A DNA stretch of 64,000 nucleotides from Mycobacterium dioxanotrophicus. GTDB lineage: Bacteria > Actinomycetota > Actinomycetes > Mycobacteriales > Mycobacteriaceae. The stretch is from positions 5,394,001-5,458,000 of the forward strand of contig NZ_CP020809.1 in the NCBI RefSeq assembly GCF_002157835.1. The letters run 5' to 3'. Below, piece by piece: positions 28,041 through 37,610 of the stretch. How positions within the stretch are numbered: the stretch's first letter is position 1; every line of letters begins with the position of its first letter. The notes under the pieces were generated by a model. That model was given only the letters and a program-made list of their open reading frames with translations, searched no databases and was not told the origin of the DNA. A program made the position numbers and the translations under genes.

Positions 28041-29015
28041 ATGTCCGCCGTTCTGCTCGACACCGACGATGTCGGTGCTGCCGAGGCCACGTTGAGCACG
28101 ATCTTTTCAAAGATTCGGATTCGGACGCCGCACCGCGGCGCTCCCGTCCCGATGCGCCTCGAACGCTCTGTCATCGGGTCGCTCGGCATCGACACCGCCG
28201 ATTACGGTTGCGCCTTTGGTTACGAGATGGACCCGCCTGCCCAGATTCTGGTGTGCCATGTGGTCAGTGGCGGCGTCGAGCAACGCGCGCCCCATTCGCG
28301 CGGCACCCGCTCCGGCCCGGGCGACGTCACCGCGTTCGGACCGCGTGACGCACCCTCGTTCGAGGGACGGGTCCTGCGCGGCCGCTATCACGTGCTCGTG
28401 GTCGACCCGAGCACCTTGACCGATATCACGGGCGCACATGATGCCGTGCACATCACCGGCGCCGCCCCCGTCTCGGCCGCGGCCAACCAGCAGCTGGCCA
28501 ACCTCATCGGTTACCTGCGTCGTTGCGCCACCAATCCACAGCTGCACGGCAACCCTCTGCTGGCCGGGATGTTGGAACAGCATGTAGCCGCCGTACTGCT
28601 GGCCACTCTGCCCAATGACTCGACCCTGCAACCGACTGCACAGGATCGTCGCGACAGCACCCCGGTCCTGTTGCGGCGGGCCATCGCATTCATCGATGAC
28701 AACGCCCACACCGATATTTCACTTGCCGATATCGCTGCCGCTGTCTACGTGACACCCAGGGCCCTGCAGTACCTGTTCCGCCGCCACCGCGACAGCACGC
28801 CGATGGAGTATCTGCGCCGTGTCCGGCTGCACAACGCTCATCTCGACCTGCTTGCGGCCGATGAGACGACAATGGTCGGCGAAGTCGCCCGCCGGTGGGG
28901 CTTCGCGCACGCCGGCCGATTCGCCGCGTATCACCGGGAACACTATGGGTGCTCGCCGCAGGAACTGCTCAATCCCTTGCCTCGCCCCACCGAGATTACT
29001 GGCCACTCTTCCTGA
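28041..29015 (+). CDS. AraC/XylS-family transcriptional regulator
   Basis: A 324-residue regulator. The C-terminal 100 residues hold two helix-turn-helix motifs: DISLADIAAAVYVTPRALQYLFRR (about residues 240-262, interrupted by family-typical residues) and MVGEVARRWGFAHAGRFAAYHR, the classical AraC signature. The N-terminal part (residues 20-180) is an AraC-binding-like sensor domain. Target genes are not evident; neighbours are not obviously a catabolic operon. ATG 28041 is preferred over the frame start at 28002. Confidence 0.9.
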   Translation: MSAVLLDTDDVGAAEATLSTIFSKIRIRTPHRGAPVPMRLERSVIGSLGIDTADYGCAFGYEMDPPAQILVCHVVSGGVEQRAPHSRGTRSGPGDVTAFGPRDAPSFEGRVLRGRYHVLVVDPSTLTDITGAHDAVHITGAAPVSAAANQQLANLIGYLRRCATNPQLHGNPLLAGMLEQHVAAVLLATLPNDSTLQPTAQDRRDSTPVLLRRAIAFIDDNAHTDISLADIAAAVYVTPRALQYLFRRHRDSTPMEYLRRVRLHNAHLDLLAADETTMVGEVARRWGFAHAGRFAAYHREHYGCSPQELLNPLPRPTEITGHSS

Positions 29016-29142
29016 CGGTGCCGGTCGGCGCCTGTCCTCCGGTGTGGCGCAGCAGCACGACCGCCGCGATGTGTCCGTGCGGGAACGGGTTGTCAGCTCG
29101 CAGAAAATCCAGTGCTGTCGTCACAGATCTGCTCAACCACAT
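28996..29142 (-). CDS. Hidden 48-residue protein behind a perfect SigF promoter
   Basis: ATG 29142 to TAA 28996. The product begins MWLSRSVTTALDFLRAD, continues NPFPHGHIAAVVLLRHTGG and ends in RKSGQ; it has one amphipathic stretch and no membrane segment. It overlaps the end of the AraC gene by 20 bases on the other strand. The evidence for it is positional: a perfect SigF -10 ends 12 bases before the ATG, the geometry seen at real genes in this window. Family unknown. Confidence 0.55.
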   Translation of the reverse strand: MWLSRSVTTALDFLRADNPFPHGHIAAVVLLRHTGGQAPTGTVRKSGQ

Positions 29143-29154
29143 GGAGGCTTCACG

Positions 29155-29179
29155 TACCCGCAGGCAGACCGCGTCAAAC
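29155..29179 (-). promoter_or_regulatory. SigF promoter in front of the small hidden gene
   Basis: Minus-strand GTTT (29176-29179), 16-base spacer, GGGTA (29155-29159): perfect match. It fires toward 29142 and the 3' end of the AraC gene. Confidence 0.8.
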
Positions 29180-29195
29180 CAGCCGAGGACACCTC

Positions 29196-29627
29196 TCAGC
29201 CGGGAAGATTCGTCACGCCCTCATCCCGTGCCGCGAGCCCGTCGATCACGGCCCGCAAGGCGACGCCGACCTGACCGGCAATGTCACTGTGGGCGATGCC
29301 GTCGCCGCCGCCCGACACGACACACGGATTCATCACCTCGACGATGACGTTGCCCGCGGTGGCCGGATCAACCCGGACTACGACGTTGCACACCAGCCGC
29401 AACTCGCCGGACGGATCACCCTCACCGTCTTGTCGGGTCACGAACTGCGGGTGGCACGCGTCGAGAATCAGGTAACGCTCCATGCCGACGGCATGCTTCT
29501 GCCTTATCGTCTCTGTCACGTCCACTTCGTTGGTGACACGGAAGCCGTTCTGCGCCAAGGATTCGCGGGTGCGTTCCAGGGCGTCGCTGAATGAAGTACA
29601 CAGGACGGTCGCGACGGCGACAGTCAT
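29196..29627 (-). CDS. DUF302-domain protein
   Basis: A 143-residue protein with the DUF302 fold: SFSDALERTRESLAQNGFRV, the YLILDACHPQF turn (family LGACNP motif, here with His), and a beta-rich end. Its role is unknown; members are small soluble proteins, some linked to redox or haem proteins. ATG 29627 is chosen because the domain starts there; the longer frame upstream is out of character. Confidence 0.8.
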   Translation of the reverse strand: MTVAVATVLCTSFSDALERTRESLAQNGFRVTNEVDVTETIRQKHAVGMERYLILDACHPQFVTRQDGEGDPSGELRLVCNVVVRVDPATAGNVIVEVMNPCVVSGGGDGIAHSDIAGQVGVALRAVIDGLAARDEGVTNLPG

Positions 29628-29868
29628 CGCAAACCCCGTTTCTCGCCCGACCCCTGGCTGCACATTGACCTGCCACATCGCGAGCGGACGTTCGCGGTCG
29701 CAGGCGGGGCCACGTATCTCCGGCGCCCTATTCGCGGCCGTCCGTTCTGACGGACAGCGATGCCACGACGATACCGTCGCCCGGCGCAACTGTCTGTTGA
29801 CCAGAGCTGTGGATCGGTCGTTTGATTTCCGCTGCCGCCCTTCGCCTTTCAATGATCTTGTTTTCCCC

Positions 29869-29886
29869 GTTACGGATATCCGTAAC
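29869..29886. promoter_or_regulatory. Perfect 18-bp palindrome, TetR-type operator candidate
   Basis: GTTACGGATATCCGTAAC ends eight bases before ATG 29895. The TTAC...GTAA half-sites with a GATATC core look like a TetR-family operator. No TetR gene is nearby, so the regulator would be elsewhere in the genome. Confidence 0.65.
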
Positions 29887-29894
29887 ATGGCGCC

Positions 29895-30164
29895 ATGGCG
29901 GCCACACGCAAGCACTGTTGGCAATGCGGCGCGTCGTTCTACGGTCGGGCCGACGCGCGCTACTGCACCGGCTCATGCCGACAGAAGGCGTACCGAGAAC
30001 GCGCTCACCGGCAAGCCGCGACGGACACGCTGCCGACACCCGCCCTTGCCGATGCGATCGCCGTCGCCCGGCAAACCCGTTCGAAAGCCCGCGCGGCCCG
30101 TGAGCGCGCCGCCGGTGCACGGCAGGCCTCGATCGAAGTGCGCGCAAAGATGCATCGCGGGTAG
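29895..30164 (+). CDS. Small zinc-ribbon protein
   Basis: An 89-residue basic protein with a treble-clef-like zinc motif at the N-terminus, HCWQCGASFYGRADARYCTG then SCRQKAYRERA (CxxC...CxxxC), followed by an alanine/arginine-rich helix. CxxC-(12)-CxxxC with RQKAYR is typical of short ribosome- or nucleic-acid-associated bacterial proteins, but no function is known. An 18-bp palindrome sits immediately before the start, suggesting repression of this gene. Confidence 0.8.
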   Translation: MAATRKHCWQCGASFYGRADARYCTGSCRQKAYRERAHRQAATDTLPTPALADAIAVARQTRSKARAARERAAGARQASIEVRAKMHRG

Positions 30165-30246
30165 CGCTCAGTCCCGGGGTTGTCAGACGTTCGCGGAATG
30201 CGGGTATCCGCACGTTGACTTTCAAGGCGTGCAGAGAGGCAGTGTC

Positions 30247-30738
30247 GTGTCGGGATCGGATGCTTTTGAGCGGCTGGTCGGCCAGCTGGATTACCCCATG
30301 TTCGTCGTCACCACCGCGGTCCAGGGTCGCCGCGCGGGCTGCCTCGTCGGCTTTGCGAGTCAATGCAGCATCCAGCCACCGCGGTTTCTGGTCGGGCTGT
30401 CCAAGCGCAACTACACCTACCGCATCGCTCGCGATGCGGATCATTTGGCGGTGCATGTAGTGAGCCGTCAACACGCGGAGCTGGCTCGGTTGTTCGGCGG
30501 CCAGACCGGAGACACGTGTGACAAGTTCGCTCGCTGCAGCTGGCACGTCGGGACGCAGAACATGCCGATCCTCGATGATGCGGCGGCATGGTTCGTCGGC
30601 AAGATACTCACCCGCGTCGACACCGGTGATCATGTCGGCCATCTGCTGGAGCCGGTGGCGGGACAGGCACCGGCCGCGCTCGGTCAACTGGTCACCCTGA
30701 CCGACGTCGCGGATCTCGATCCCGGGCATGACGCGTGA
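30247..30738 (+). CDS. Flavin-reductase-like FMN-binding protein
   Basis: A 163-residue split-barrel flavoprotein: YPMFVVTTAVQGRRAGCLVGF, QPPRFLVGLSKRNYTYRIA and DHLAVHVVS are the usual strands of the flavin_Reduct family, which reduce FMN with NAD(P)H or act with a monooxygenase. GTG 30247 is chosen because the domain begins there and GAGAGG lies upstream. No oxygenase partner is adjacent. Confidence 0.85.
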   Translation: MSGSDAFERLVGQLDYPMFVVTTAVQGRRAGCLVGFASQCSIQPPRFLVGLSKRNYTYRIARDADHLAVHVVSRQHAELARLFGGQTGDTCDKFARCSWHVGTQNMPILDDAAAWFVGKILTRVDTGDHVGHLLEPVAGQAPAALGQLVTLTDVADLDPGHDA

Positions 30739-30780
30739 AATTCCCGCCGCGTGACATCGGCCGCCACGTGAGCAGGGCAG

Positions 30781-31434
30781 TCATACGAGCAGCGACGCGG
30801 CCAACCGCAGGTCGGCCACCAGCCCGTCATAGGCCGCGTCACGTCCCTCTCGCGGCGTGCGCAGTACCGCGGACGGGTGGATGCTCACCACCACCTGCAG
30901 ATCGTTGTCAGGCACGCCCGGATCCGGTGGCCGCAACACCTCGCCGCGGTGCGCAGAAAGACGGAAGTCGTTTCCCATCAACGCTTTTGCCGCCGTGGCA
31001 CCGAGCAGCACCAGTACGTCGGGCTGTACGGCGCCGAGTTCGGCGAACAACCATGGCCGGCAGGCGACGACCTCGGTGCGGCTCGGCGTCTTGTGGATGC
31101 GGCGCTTCTGACCGGCCGCCCGGGTGAACTTGAAATGTTTGACGGCGTTGGTCAGATAGACCTGCTCCCTGGTGATCTCGGCGGCCAGCAGAGCGTCGTC
31201 GAGAACTCGACCGGCCGGTCCGACGAAAGGCTTACCGTCGCGGTCCTCGTGATCACCGGGCTGCTCGCCGACCAGCATCATGGTGGCGGCCGCGGGCCCG
31301 GCGCCGAACACGGCCTGCGTCGTGCCCTGGAACAGATCGCACCCCCGACAGCCCTGCACTGCGCCGGCGAGGCGACCGAGGTCCACGGTCTCGGGAACGT
31401 ACGCGGCTGCGCCTTCGACATGTCTGGCCGTCAT
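30781..31434 (-). CDS. udgX: UdgX-type uracil-DNA glycosylase
   Basis: A 217-residue member of the UDG superfamily. It has the UdgX hallmark loop [10 protein letters not shown] (KRRIH, whose histidine forms a covalent bond to the abasic site in M. smegmatis UdgX), [23 protein letters not shown] as motif A, four cysteines for a [4Fe-4S] cluster (CRGCDLF and later), and IHPSAVLR. The start ATG overlaps the stop of the permease gene by four bases, so it is translated with it. Confidence 0.93.
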   Translation of the reverse strand: MTARHVEGAAAYVPETVDLGRLAGAVQGCRGCDLFQGTTQAVFGAGPAAATMMLVGEQPGDHEDRDGKPFVGPAGRVLDDALLAAEITREQVYLTNAVKHFKFTRAAGQKRRIHKTPSRTEVVACRPWLFAELGAVQPDVLVLLGATAAKALMGNDFRLSAHRGEVLRPPDPGVPDNDLQVVVSIHPSAVLRTPREGRDAAYDGLVADLRLAASLLV

Positions 31435-32582
31435 GATCTGGCTCCTCCAACTGAACGTCCGAGCTTGGTCACCGCATGGTCGGACGTGTCGCCGTCGACG
31501 GCACTGCCCTGCGCCGCAGGCCTCTGGTTCATCAGCACCCGTACGGCGCTGTTGACGAACGCAATGGTCGGCACCGCCACCAGCGCCCCCACCACCCCGG
31601 CCAAAACCCCGCCCGCGGTGATACCGAGGACTACGGCCAGCGGATGGATGGAGACCGCGCGACCCATCACGAGGGGCTGCAGAACGTGCGCCTCGATCTG
31701 CATGACGGCCACGATGACCCCGAGCGTGATGAGTGCGTACAGCAGCCCTTTGGCCAGCAGTGCCACCACGATCGCCAGAAATCCGGACACCAATGCCCCG
31801 ATCAATGGGATGAACGCACCGAGGAACACCACCGATGCCAGCGGCAACGCAAGCGGTATGCCCATGATGGCCAGCGCGGTCCCGATGCCCGCGGCGTCGA
31901 CGAGCGCGACGAGGGACGTCGCACGGATGTAGCCGATCAATGAGTGGAATCCGGCGTTGCCGGCCTTGCGAATCCCGTCGCGCACGTTCAACGGCACGAT
32001 CAGCGTGACGAATCGCCAGATGTTCCGGCCGTCGAGGAGGAAGAAGATCACGGTGAAAAGCCCCAGCAACGCGCCGGTGAGGATCTCCGACAACGTGCCC
32101 GCGGTGGACAACGCCCCGGTGGTGAGTTGTTCCTGGTGGTTGCGCAAAGACTGGATCGCCGTGTCGCCGGCATGGTTGATCTGGTCGGGGCTGAGGTGAG
32201 CCGGTCCATTGATCAGCCAGTCGCGTGTCGAATCGATGCTGTGGGTGACCTGCTCGACCAAACCGGGGACGCCGTCGATGAATTGGGTGATGACGAACGC
32301 CAGTATTCCGCTCACCACGGCCAGCCCGGCCACCATCACCAATGCGACCGCCACTCCGCGTGGTGCGCCGAACCGGTCGAGTAGATCCACCACGGGCAGC
32401 AGCAGCGCCGTGACGAGCAGCGCCAGCGCCACCGGCACCACCACCACGCCGAGGCGACGCAACACCTCGAGCAACACCACCGCGGCCGCCGCGATCACGA
32501 GCAGACGCCACGCCCACGCCGCGGTCCGCCGCACAACCGGTGTCACCGCCGCGTCATCTCCACGAGGCCCCGACAACGGCAT
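31431..32582 (-). CDS. AI-2E-family transporter
   Basis: A 383-residue membrane protein with about eight helices: hydrophobic [40 protein letters not shown], and the family motif [19 protein letters not shown], with [19 protein letters not shown] near the end. AI-2E family proteins export small solutes; the name does not prove autoinducer transport. ATG 32582 ([10 protein letters not shown]) is the likely start. It is the first gene of a pair with udgX. Confidence 0.88.
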   Translation of the reverse strand: MPLSGPRGDDAAVTPVVRRTAAWAWRLLVIAAAAVVLLEVLRRLGVVVVPVALALLVTALLLPVVDLLDRFGAPRGVAVALVMVAGLAVVSGILAFVITQFIDGVPGLVEQVTHSIDSTRDWLINGPAHLSPDQINHAGDTAIQSLRNHQEQLTTGALSTAGTLSEILTGALLGLFTVIFFLLDGRNIWRFVTLIVPLNVRDGIRKAGNAGFHSLIGYIRATSLVALVDAAGIGTALAIMGIPLALPLASVVFLGAFIPLIGALVSGFLAIVVALLAKGLLYALITLGVIVAVMQIEAHVLQPLVMGRAVSIHPLAVVLGITAGGVLAGVVGALVAVPTIAFVNSAVRVLMNQRPAAQGSAVDGDTSDHAVTKLGRSVGGARS

Positions 32583-32643
32583 GCCCGTGGGGTTGCCGTG
32601 ACCGGACCACTCGAAACCGGTAACCCACAAGCCGGGGCGTCCG

Positions 32644-32668
32644 GTTTGGCCGACCACGGCGACGGGCA
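32644..32668 (+). promoter_or_regulatory. SigF-type promoter of the acidic protein gene
   Basis: GTTT (32644-32647), 16-base spacer, GGGCA (32664-32668): one mismatch in the -10. It is ten bases before ATG 32679, so it also selects that start. Confidence 0.6.
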
Positions 32669-32678
32669 ATCTTCGGTG

Positions 32679-33002
32679 ATGGCACGAGAAGACGACAACA
32701 TGCTCGACCAGCAGGAAAGCCTCGACTCCGACGAGGTGCGCAACGACGACGGGGACCAGACGGTGGATCCACCCGAACAATGGATCGAACCGAAGGAAAA
32801 CGAGTCGCTGGACGATCGGCTCTCCGAGGAAGCCCCTGAGGTGTCGCCCGACGACGTGGGGACCGATCCGGATGCCGAAACGCCGCTGCGCGGATCCGAA
32901 TCGGAGCCGGACGCGCTCACGCGCAACGAGCAGGCGCGCACCAAGGGACAGATCGACGGCACGCCGGAGGACGGCGATTCGTTCTACGACGTCGTCGAAT
33001 GA
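32679..33002 (+). CDS. Highly acidic hypothetical protein
   Basis: A 107-residue protein in which about one-third of the residues are Asp or Glu: [19 protein letters not shown], then [17 protein letters not shown]. It is likely disordered; the LDDRLSEE segment recalls DUF5709-type acidic actinobacterial proteins (weak). Start at ATG 32679 is favoured by the SigF-like promoter ten bases upstream; the longer frame from 32598 lacks a ribosome site. Function unknown. Confidence 0.65.
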   Translation: MAREDDNMLDQQESLDSDEVRNDDGDQTVDPPEQWIEPKENESLDDRLSEEAPEVSPDDVGTDPDAETPLRGSESEPDALTRNEQARTKGQIDGTPEDGDSFYDVVE

Positions 33003-33011
33003 CGCTGCCCG

Positions 33012-33281
33012 TCACGCTTCTTCGAGGGCTGACCCGAGTTCTTGCGCGACCTTGCTGTGGTGATTGTCGGCCAGCGCATGCCCCACGCCGAGCACCAGCG
33101 CCACCGGCCACTCGATGATCTCGGCGGCGGCCAGGACGGCGACGGCGCCGTAGTAGACCAGCCGCTCGGGTTGCCGGATGCGCACTTTGCCCACTACGGG
33201 CAGGCCGATCTCCACGCTGTCGACGTCACGCACCCGCTCGTTGACGGTCAGGTGATGCTTCGTGGACGACTTCTGCTCCAT
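33012..33281 (-). CDS. Small membrane protein cotranscribed with the P-type ATPase
   Basis: An 89-residue protein: a hydrophilic N-terminus (STKHHLTVNERVRDVDSV), two adjoining hydrophobic stretches (LVYYGAVAVLAAAEIIEWPV and LVLGVGHALA) and the ending KVAQELGSALEEA. It starts one base after the ATPase stop, so translation is coupled. Similar short proteins, from memory, accompany CtpI-like pumps in mycobacteria. Role, perhaps a regulatory or assembly subunit, is an inference. Confidence 0.75.
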   Translation of the reverse strand: MEQKSSTKHHLTVNERVRDVDSVEIGLPVVGKVRIRQPERLVYYGAVAVLAAAEIIEWPVALVLGVGHALADNHHSKVAQELGSALEEA

Positions 33282-33282
33282 C

Positions 33283-36200
33283 TCATTCCCCTCTCGTGCC
33301 GTGAGCGCGCATAAACCGCGTCGCGAGCGCGGCAATACCGGTCGCGACGGCCGCACAGCTCAGAGCTTGTGCCCAACCCAGTGGACCCAGCGGTGTGTTG
33401 CCCAGCAGATGGCTCAATCCGGGCGTGCTGATGACGACGCCGAGCGCCAGCAGGGAACCCGCCGCTGTGCCGATCACCAACGCACTGCGTGAGTCGATCA
33501 GCGTCTGACCCAGTTGCGCTGCGACCAACGCGATCAGCGCGATCGTCGATGCCCGGCTGCGGCGCCCGGTCATCAGGCCCACCATCCACGCCGCGGTCGC
33601 GGCACTGGCCGTGGTCGCACCACGTATCCCGACTGTGCGCCACAACGCGGCCTGATCTGGTCCGCCAGCCCCAGACTGCGACCCGGCATCGGGCGGAGCC
33701 ACCGCCAGAGCCGCTGCCGGCAACGCGTCGGTCAGCATGTTCACCAGGAGCAGTTGCCTGGTGTTCAGCGGCGCCCGCCCGGTGAGCGCGGTCCCCGCCA
33801 CCGCGAACGCCACCTCACCGGCGTTGCCGCCCAACAGGATCGACACTGCGGCCTGGACCCGGTCCCACAGCTGACGCCCTTCGTCCAGCGCATCCAACAG
33901 TGAGCAGATGCGGCCGTCGAGCAGCATCACATCGGCTGCGGTACGGGCGGGATCGCTGCCCCGCGAGGCGACTCCGATGCCGACCGTCGCGGTTCTGATC
34001 GCGGCGGCATCGTTGGCGCCGTCGCCGACCATGGCGCACACCAGGCCGGACTTCTCCAGCATCTCCACCACTTGCATCTTGTGCTCGGGAGACATGCGGG
34101 CGAAGACAACTCCCTCGCACACCGCCCGCTCCCGCAGTCGGCGCGGCATCGACTCCCACTGCGAGCCACTGATCACATCGTCGACGGATACGGACAACCC
34201 CAGCCGGGTGGCAATCGCTGCGGCGGTCACCGGATGGTCGCCGGTGATCAACCGGATCCCGATACCACGATCGGTGAGGCTCGCCAGGACCTGCTCGGCA
34301 TCCGGCCGCGGGGTGTCGGACAACCCGAGCAGCCCGCTGTAGCACAGATTCTCGACGCACAACGCCGCGAACAGCTCGGAGTCCCCGCGGGCTGCCGCCG
34401 CCTGACGCTGCGAGAGTTCCCGATGCGCGACCGCGATGACGCGCAAACCGTCGGCCGCCATGGCCTGGACCTGCTGCCACACGTCGGCCGTTGTTTTGCC
34501 GTCGCACCCGGCGAGCACCACCTCGGGGGCGCCCTTCACGCACAGCCGCATTCCGCTGATGGACGCCGAGAACGGCCGACCCGAACGAAACGGCAGATGT
34601 ATTGCGTCGGTGTCCATTTCGGCCATCCCCGTGCCGCGCGCCGCTTCGGCGACTGCAAGGTCGGTCGCGTGTTCGTGGCGGTCGCCGTTCGGCGGCGGTG
34701 TGGCCGAACCTGCTTGCGCGAGAACGTGTTCAGTGGAGACCCCGGTTGCCCGGTGGACCTGTACGACGCGCAACCGGTTTTCGCTCAGCGTGCCGGTCTT
34801 GTCGAAGCAGACGACATCGACGCGACCGAGGGCTTCCACGGAGCGTGGTGCGCGGACCAGCACACCGCAACGAGTGAGCCGCCGCGCCGAAGCCTGCTGC
34901 GCCAGGGTCGCCACCAGTGGCAGGCCTTCGGGCACCGCCGCCACGCCGACCGCCACCCCGCTGCTCACGGCCTCGCGCAGACCGGTGCGCCGCAGCAACC
35001 CGAGCCCGCTGACCAACGCACCGCCGAAGAGACTGAACGGCCAGGCCTTGTTCGTCAAAGTGCGCAGCTGGCTCTGCAATCCGACGTCGGGCGCTCGCGT
35101 GCGAATGCCGTGGACCGCACGGTGTGCCTGGGTGTCGGCGCCCACCGCGGTGACGATGGCGACTGCGTATCCCGCGACCACGGTCGTGGTCGCATGCAGC
35201 ATGCAGGCCCGTTCGGCCAGCGGGGCGGCCGGTGTCTCATGGACGTGTTTGACCACGGGCAGCGATTCACCGGTCAACGCGGACTCGTCGACCTCGACAT
35301 CGACAGCCTCGGTGAGCCGGGCATCGGCAGGCACCACTTCGCCCGCTGCGACCACGATCACGTCGCCCGGACGGAGCTCGGCGCTGCCGACGTTGTGTAC
35401 CTGTCCGTCGGCAGACATCCTGCGCGCCACCGGATCTTGCCCCGTGATCAGCCTTCTGAGGAGCCGTTCGGCACGAACGCGCTGGGCGGCGGCCAGCACC
35501 GCATTGCCGCCCAGCACCGACCCCACCAGGACCGCATCGACCGGGGATCCGAGGACCGCACTGGCCGCGGCCCCTACGGCGAGCACGGGGGTCAGCGGGT
35601 CGGACAACTCGTCGCGGACCGCCTCGGTGAAGTCGGTGACCGCGCGTACCAACGGGCCCGCAACCGAGCGGGTGCCGCGCAGCATCGCCACTGCGCTGCC
35701 GCTCATCCGCGCGCGCGGCCTTCGAAGCGGATCGGGCGGAGCCGGCAGCAGCGAACGGACCTGCTGCGGTGTCATCGCGTGCCACTCATGGACCGTTGCC
35801 GCAGAGGGGGTTTCGCATTTCAGTGCGTTGCGCGCCAGCGTCAGACCGGTCCACGCTCCGGCACCCGCACCCGCGGTGACCGGCCCGGGTCCGCGGCCGC
35901 GGACACCGGGGATCATCAACAACGCACCGAGCAGCGATCCTCCGACGGCCAGCTCGACGCCACGATGACTGGCCCGGCGCGCGGCGGGCAGGGCATGCAG
36001 TACATGCCAGACGCCGGCCAGGTCGTCGCACAACAGATCGGCATGCCATACGCCGGTATCCCCGTTGGCGATGCCGATGGCCACATCGGCGTCGGCGAGA
36101 GCCTGGGCTGCGACGGCTGACACCACCGCCACCGTATGTCCGTTGCGCTGCAGCGCGGCCACCGCGGCTGCCAACGCTTCGTCGAGGGACGACACACAGT

Positions 36201-37602
36201 CGGCCAGGTCGTCGAACCCGGCGCGCAGTTCGTCGAGGCGCTCGACATCGAGGGAGACCGCAAGCGTCTCGTCGCCCTGCAGTTCGCCGATGAGCGCGCC
36301 GGCCAGCGGATGGTGGGCCGGGCGCACCAGTACCTCACCCGGTGCCGCGCCGTCGCGGACCCGCTGCCATCCGGGCTGGAGTGCACCGCGGCCCAATGCT
36401 TCCTGCGCCCAACGCCATACCGGTCGCCGGTCGTCCTCTTCGACATCGCGGATGCGACCTACCCGCAGTTCGTCCCCTTCGAGGGCGCGCGGGTCGAGCA
36501 CGACGGCGTCGATGCGGTCGAGGCTGCGCAGCGCGGCGGGCCGCAGCGTCAGCACACCTCGGTCGGTGAGCCCGCGGCCGAGCGTAGCGGCGAACGACTC
36601 GCGACAGTTGCGGGCCGCTTTGGGCGCGGCGATGACCGCCGCGGTGGCCATGGCGCCCACGTCTGTGGCGATCACTCCGGCCGCGAGGCCTCCGCACACT
36701 TGGGCGGCTGCCGCCCGGTCGCTGTACCGTTCGACCGGACCCGGGGGCCGTGGGCACGGCCGGGGCGCGGGCCGCACGCCGTCGACGCATTCGACGCGCT
36801 CGGCCATCAGCGGTTCACGTCGCGACCAAGCCTGTGCGGCGGCCCGAATTTCAGCCGCTCTCAGCGCCTTTACCAGGAAATCGACCGCGAGCGACCCGGG
36901 CGCCTGGGTGAGGGCGTAACTCAAGGCAGTGACCAGCCCCAGTCCGGTGTCTGCGGCGGTGGCGCCGAACCGGTCTTCGAGCGCGCGGCGCAGGCGGGGC
37001 TGATAATCGACCACGTTGACCACCGCGTTGAGTGCGCTGGGCACCCGGGGCAACGGAAGTAGCCGACCGGTCACCGCCACTGCGAGCCCACACGCGTTCA
37101 CGGCCGCCACCGCGAGCGCACCCGCGTAGGTTGCGCCGTCGCCGGGCAGATCGGTCGGCGTCCGGTGCGCTCCTGGTGATCCCGCCTGGCGCTCAGCTGT
37201 GGCCACCGCTGCGCAGAGTTCGCTCAGCACAGCTGAATCCGGGTCCACCCGCACGATGGCCCGGGACAGCGGGTAGTTCAGTTTCACCGCCAAGACCCCG
37301 GGCCTGCGCTCGAGCAGCCGTATCACCGCGGTGCCGAGATCACCTCCGGGCTCGGTCTCGCCGAGCCCGCGCACCTCGATCCAGCACCGATCGCCGGCTT
37401 GCCGGCATCGGCGGGAGGCGCTGGCGCCGACTACTTCTGACACGGCACCGGCCACGGACCGCAGCATCCCGTCGCCGGCGCGGACCGGCCGCTCGAGCAG
37501 TGCTGCACTGGCCACGGTCAGCGACATCGCCGTGCAGATGCCGGCGTTCGCCATGCGGAATGGGAGGAGCGCCGCGCCCTGCAATGTTCGCGGAAGATGC
37601 AC
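33283..37602 (-). CDS. Large P-type cation-transporting ATPase, CtpI-like
   Basis: A 1439-residue P-type ATPase. The last 800 residues hold the core: ESALTGESLPVV (about 775, actuator), FDKTGTLSENRL with the phosphorylated Asp (about 933), MVGDGANDAAAIR (about 1196), and six C-terminal helices. The first 550 residues are an unusual N-terminal region with heavy-metal-like and degenerate ATPase-like stretches, as in mycobacterial CtpI, F and E-type pumps. The transported ion is unknown. It follows a 49-residue ORF and is followed by a small membrane gene. Confidence 0.9.
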   Translation of the reverse strand: MHLPRTLQGAALLPFRMANAGICTAMSLTVASAALLERPVRAGDGMLRSVAGAVSEVVGASASRRCRQAGDRCWIEVRGLGETEPGGDLGTAVIRLLERRPGVLAVKLNYPLSRAIVRVDPDSAVLSELCAAVATAERQAGSPGAHRTPTDLPGDGATYAGALAVAAVNACGLAVAVTGRLLPLPRVPSALNAVVNVVDYQPRLRRALEDRFGATAADTGLGLVTALSYALTQAPGSLAVDFLVKALRAAEIRAAAQAWSRREPLMAERVECVDGVRPAPRPCPRPPGPVERYSDRAAAAQVCGGLAAGVIATDVGAMATAAVIAAPKAARNCRESFAATLGRGLTDRGVLTLRPAALRSLDRIDAVVLDPRALEGDELRVGRIRDVEEDDRRPVWRWAQEALGRGALQPGWQRVRDGAAPGEVLVRPAHHPLAGALIGELQGDETLAVSLDVERLDELRAGFDDLADCVSSLDEALAAAVAALQRNGHTVAVVSAVAAQALADADVAIGIANGDTGVWHADLLCDDLAGVWHVLHALPAARRASHRGVELAVGGSLLGALLMIPGVRGRGPGPVTAGAGAGAWTGLTLARNALKCETPSAATVHEWHAMTPQQVRSLLPAPPDPLRRPRARMSGSAVAMLRGTRSVAGPLVRAVTDFTEAVRDELSDPLTPVLAVGAAASAVLGSPVDAVLVGSVLGGNAVLAAAQRVRAERLLRRLITGQDPVARRMSADGQVHNVGSAELRPGDVIVVAAGEVVPADARLTEAVDVEVDESALTGESLPVVKHVHETPAAPLAERACMLHATTTVVAGYAVAIVTAVGADTQAHRAVHGIRTRAPDVGLQSQLRTLTNKAWPFSLFGGALVSGLGLLRRTGLREAVSSGVAVGVAAVPEGLPLVATLAQQASARRLTRCGVLVRAPRSVEALGRVDVVCFDKTGTLSENRLRVVQVHRATGVSTEHVLAQAGSATPPPNGDRHEHATDLAVAEAARGTGMAEMDTDAIHLPFRSGRPFSASISGMRLCVKGAPEVVLAGCDGKTTADVWQQVQAMAADGLRVIAVAHRELSQRQAAAARGDSELFAALCVENLCYSGLLGLSDTPRPDAEQVLASLTDRGIGIRLITGDHPVTAAAIATRLGLSVSVDDVISGSQWESMPRRLRERAVCEGVVFARMSPEHKMQVVEMLEKSGLVCAMVGDGANDAAAIRTATVGIGVASRGSDPARTAADVMLLDGRICSLLDALDEGRQLWDRVQAAVSILLGGNAGEVAFAVAGTALTGRAPLNTRQLLLVNMLTDALPAAALAVAPPDAGSQSGAGGPDQAALWRTVGIRGATTASAATAAWMVGLMTGRRSRASTIALIALVAAQLGQTLIDSRSALVIGTAAGSLLALGVVISTPGLSHLLGNTPLGPLGWAQALSCAAVATGIAALATRFMRAHGTRGE

Positions 37603-37610
37603 GGGTGGCC

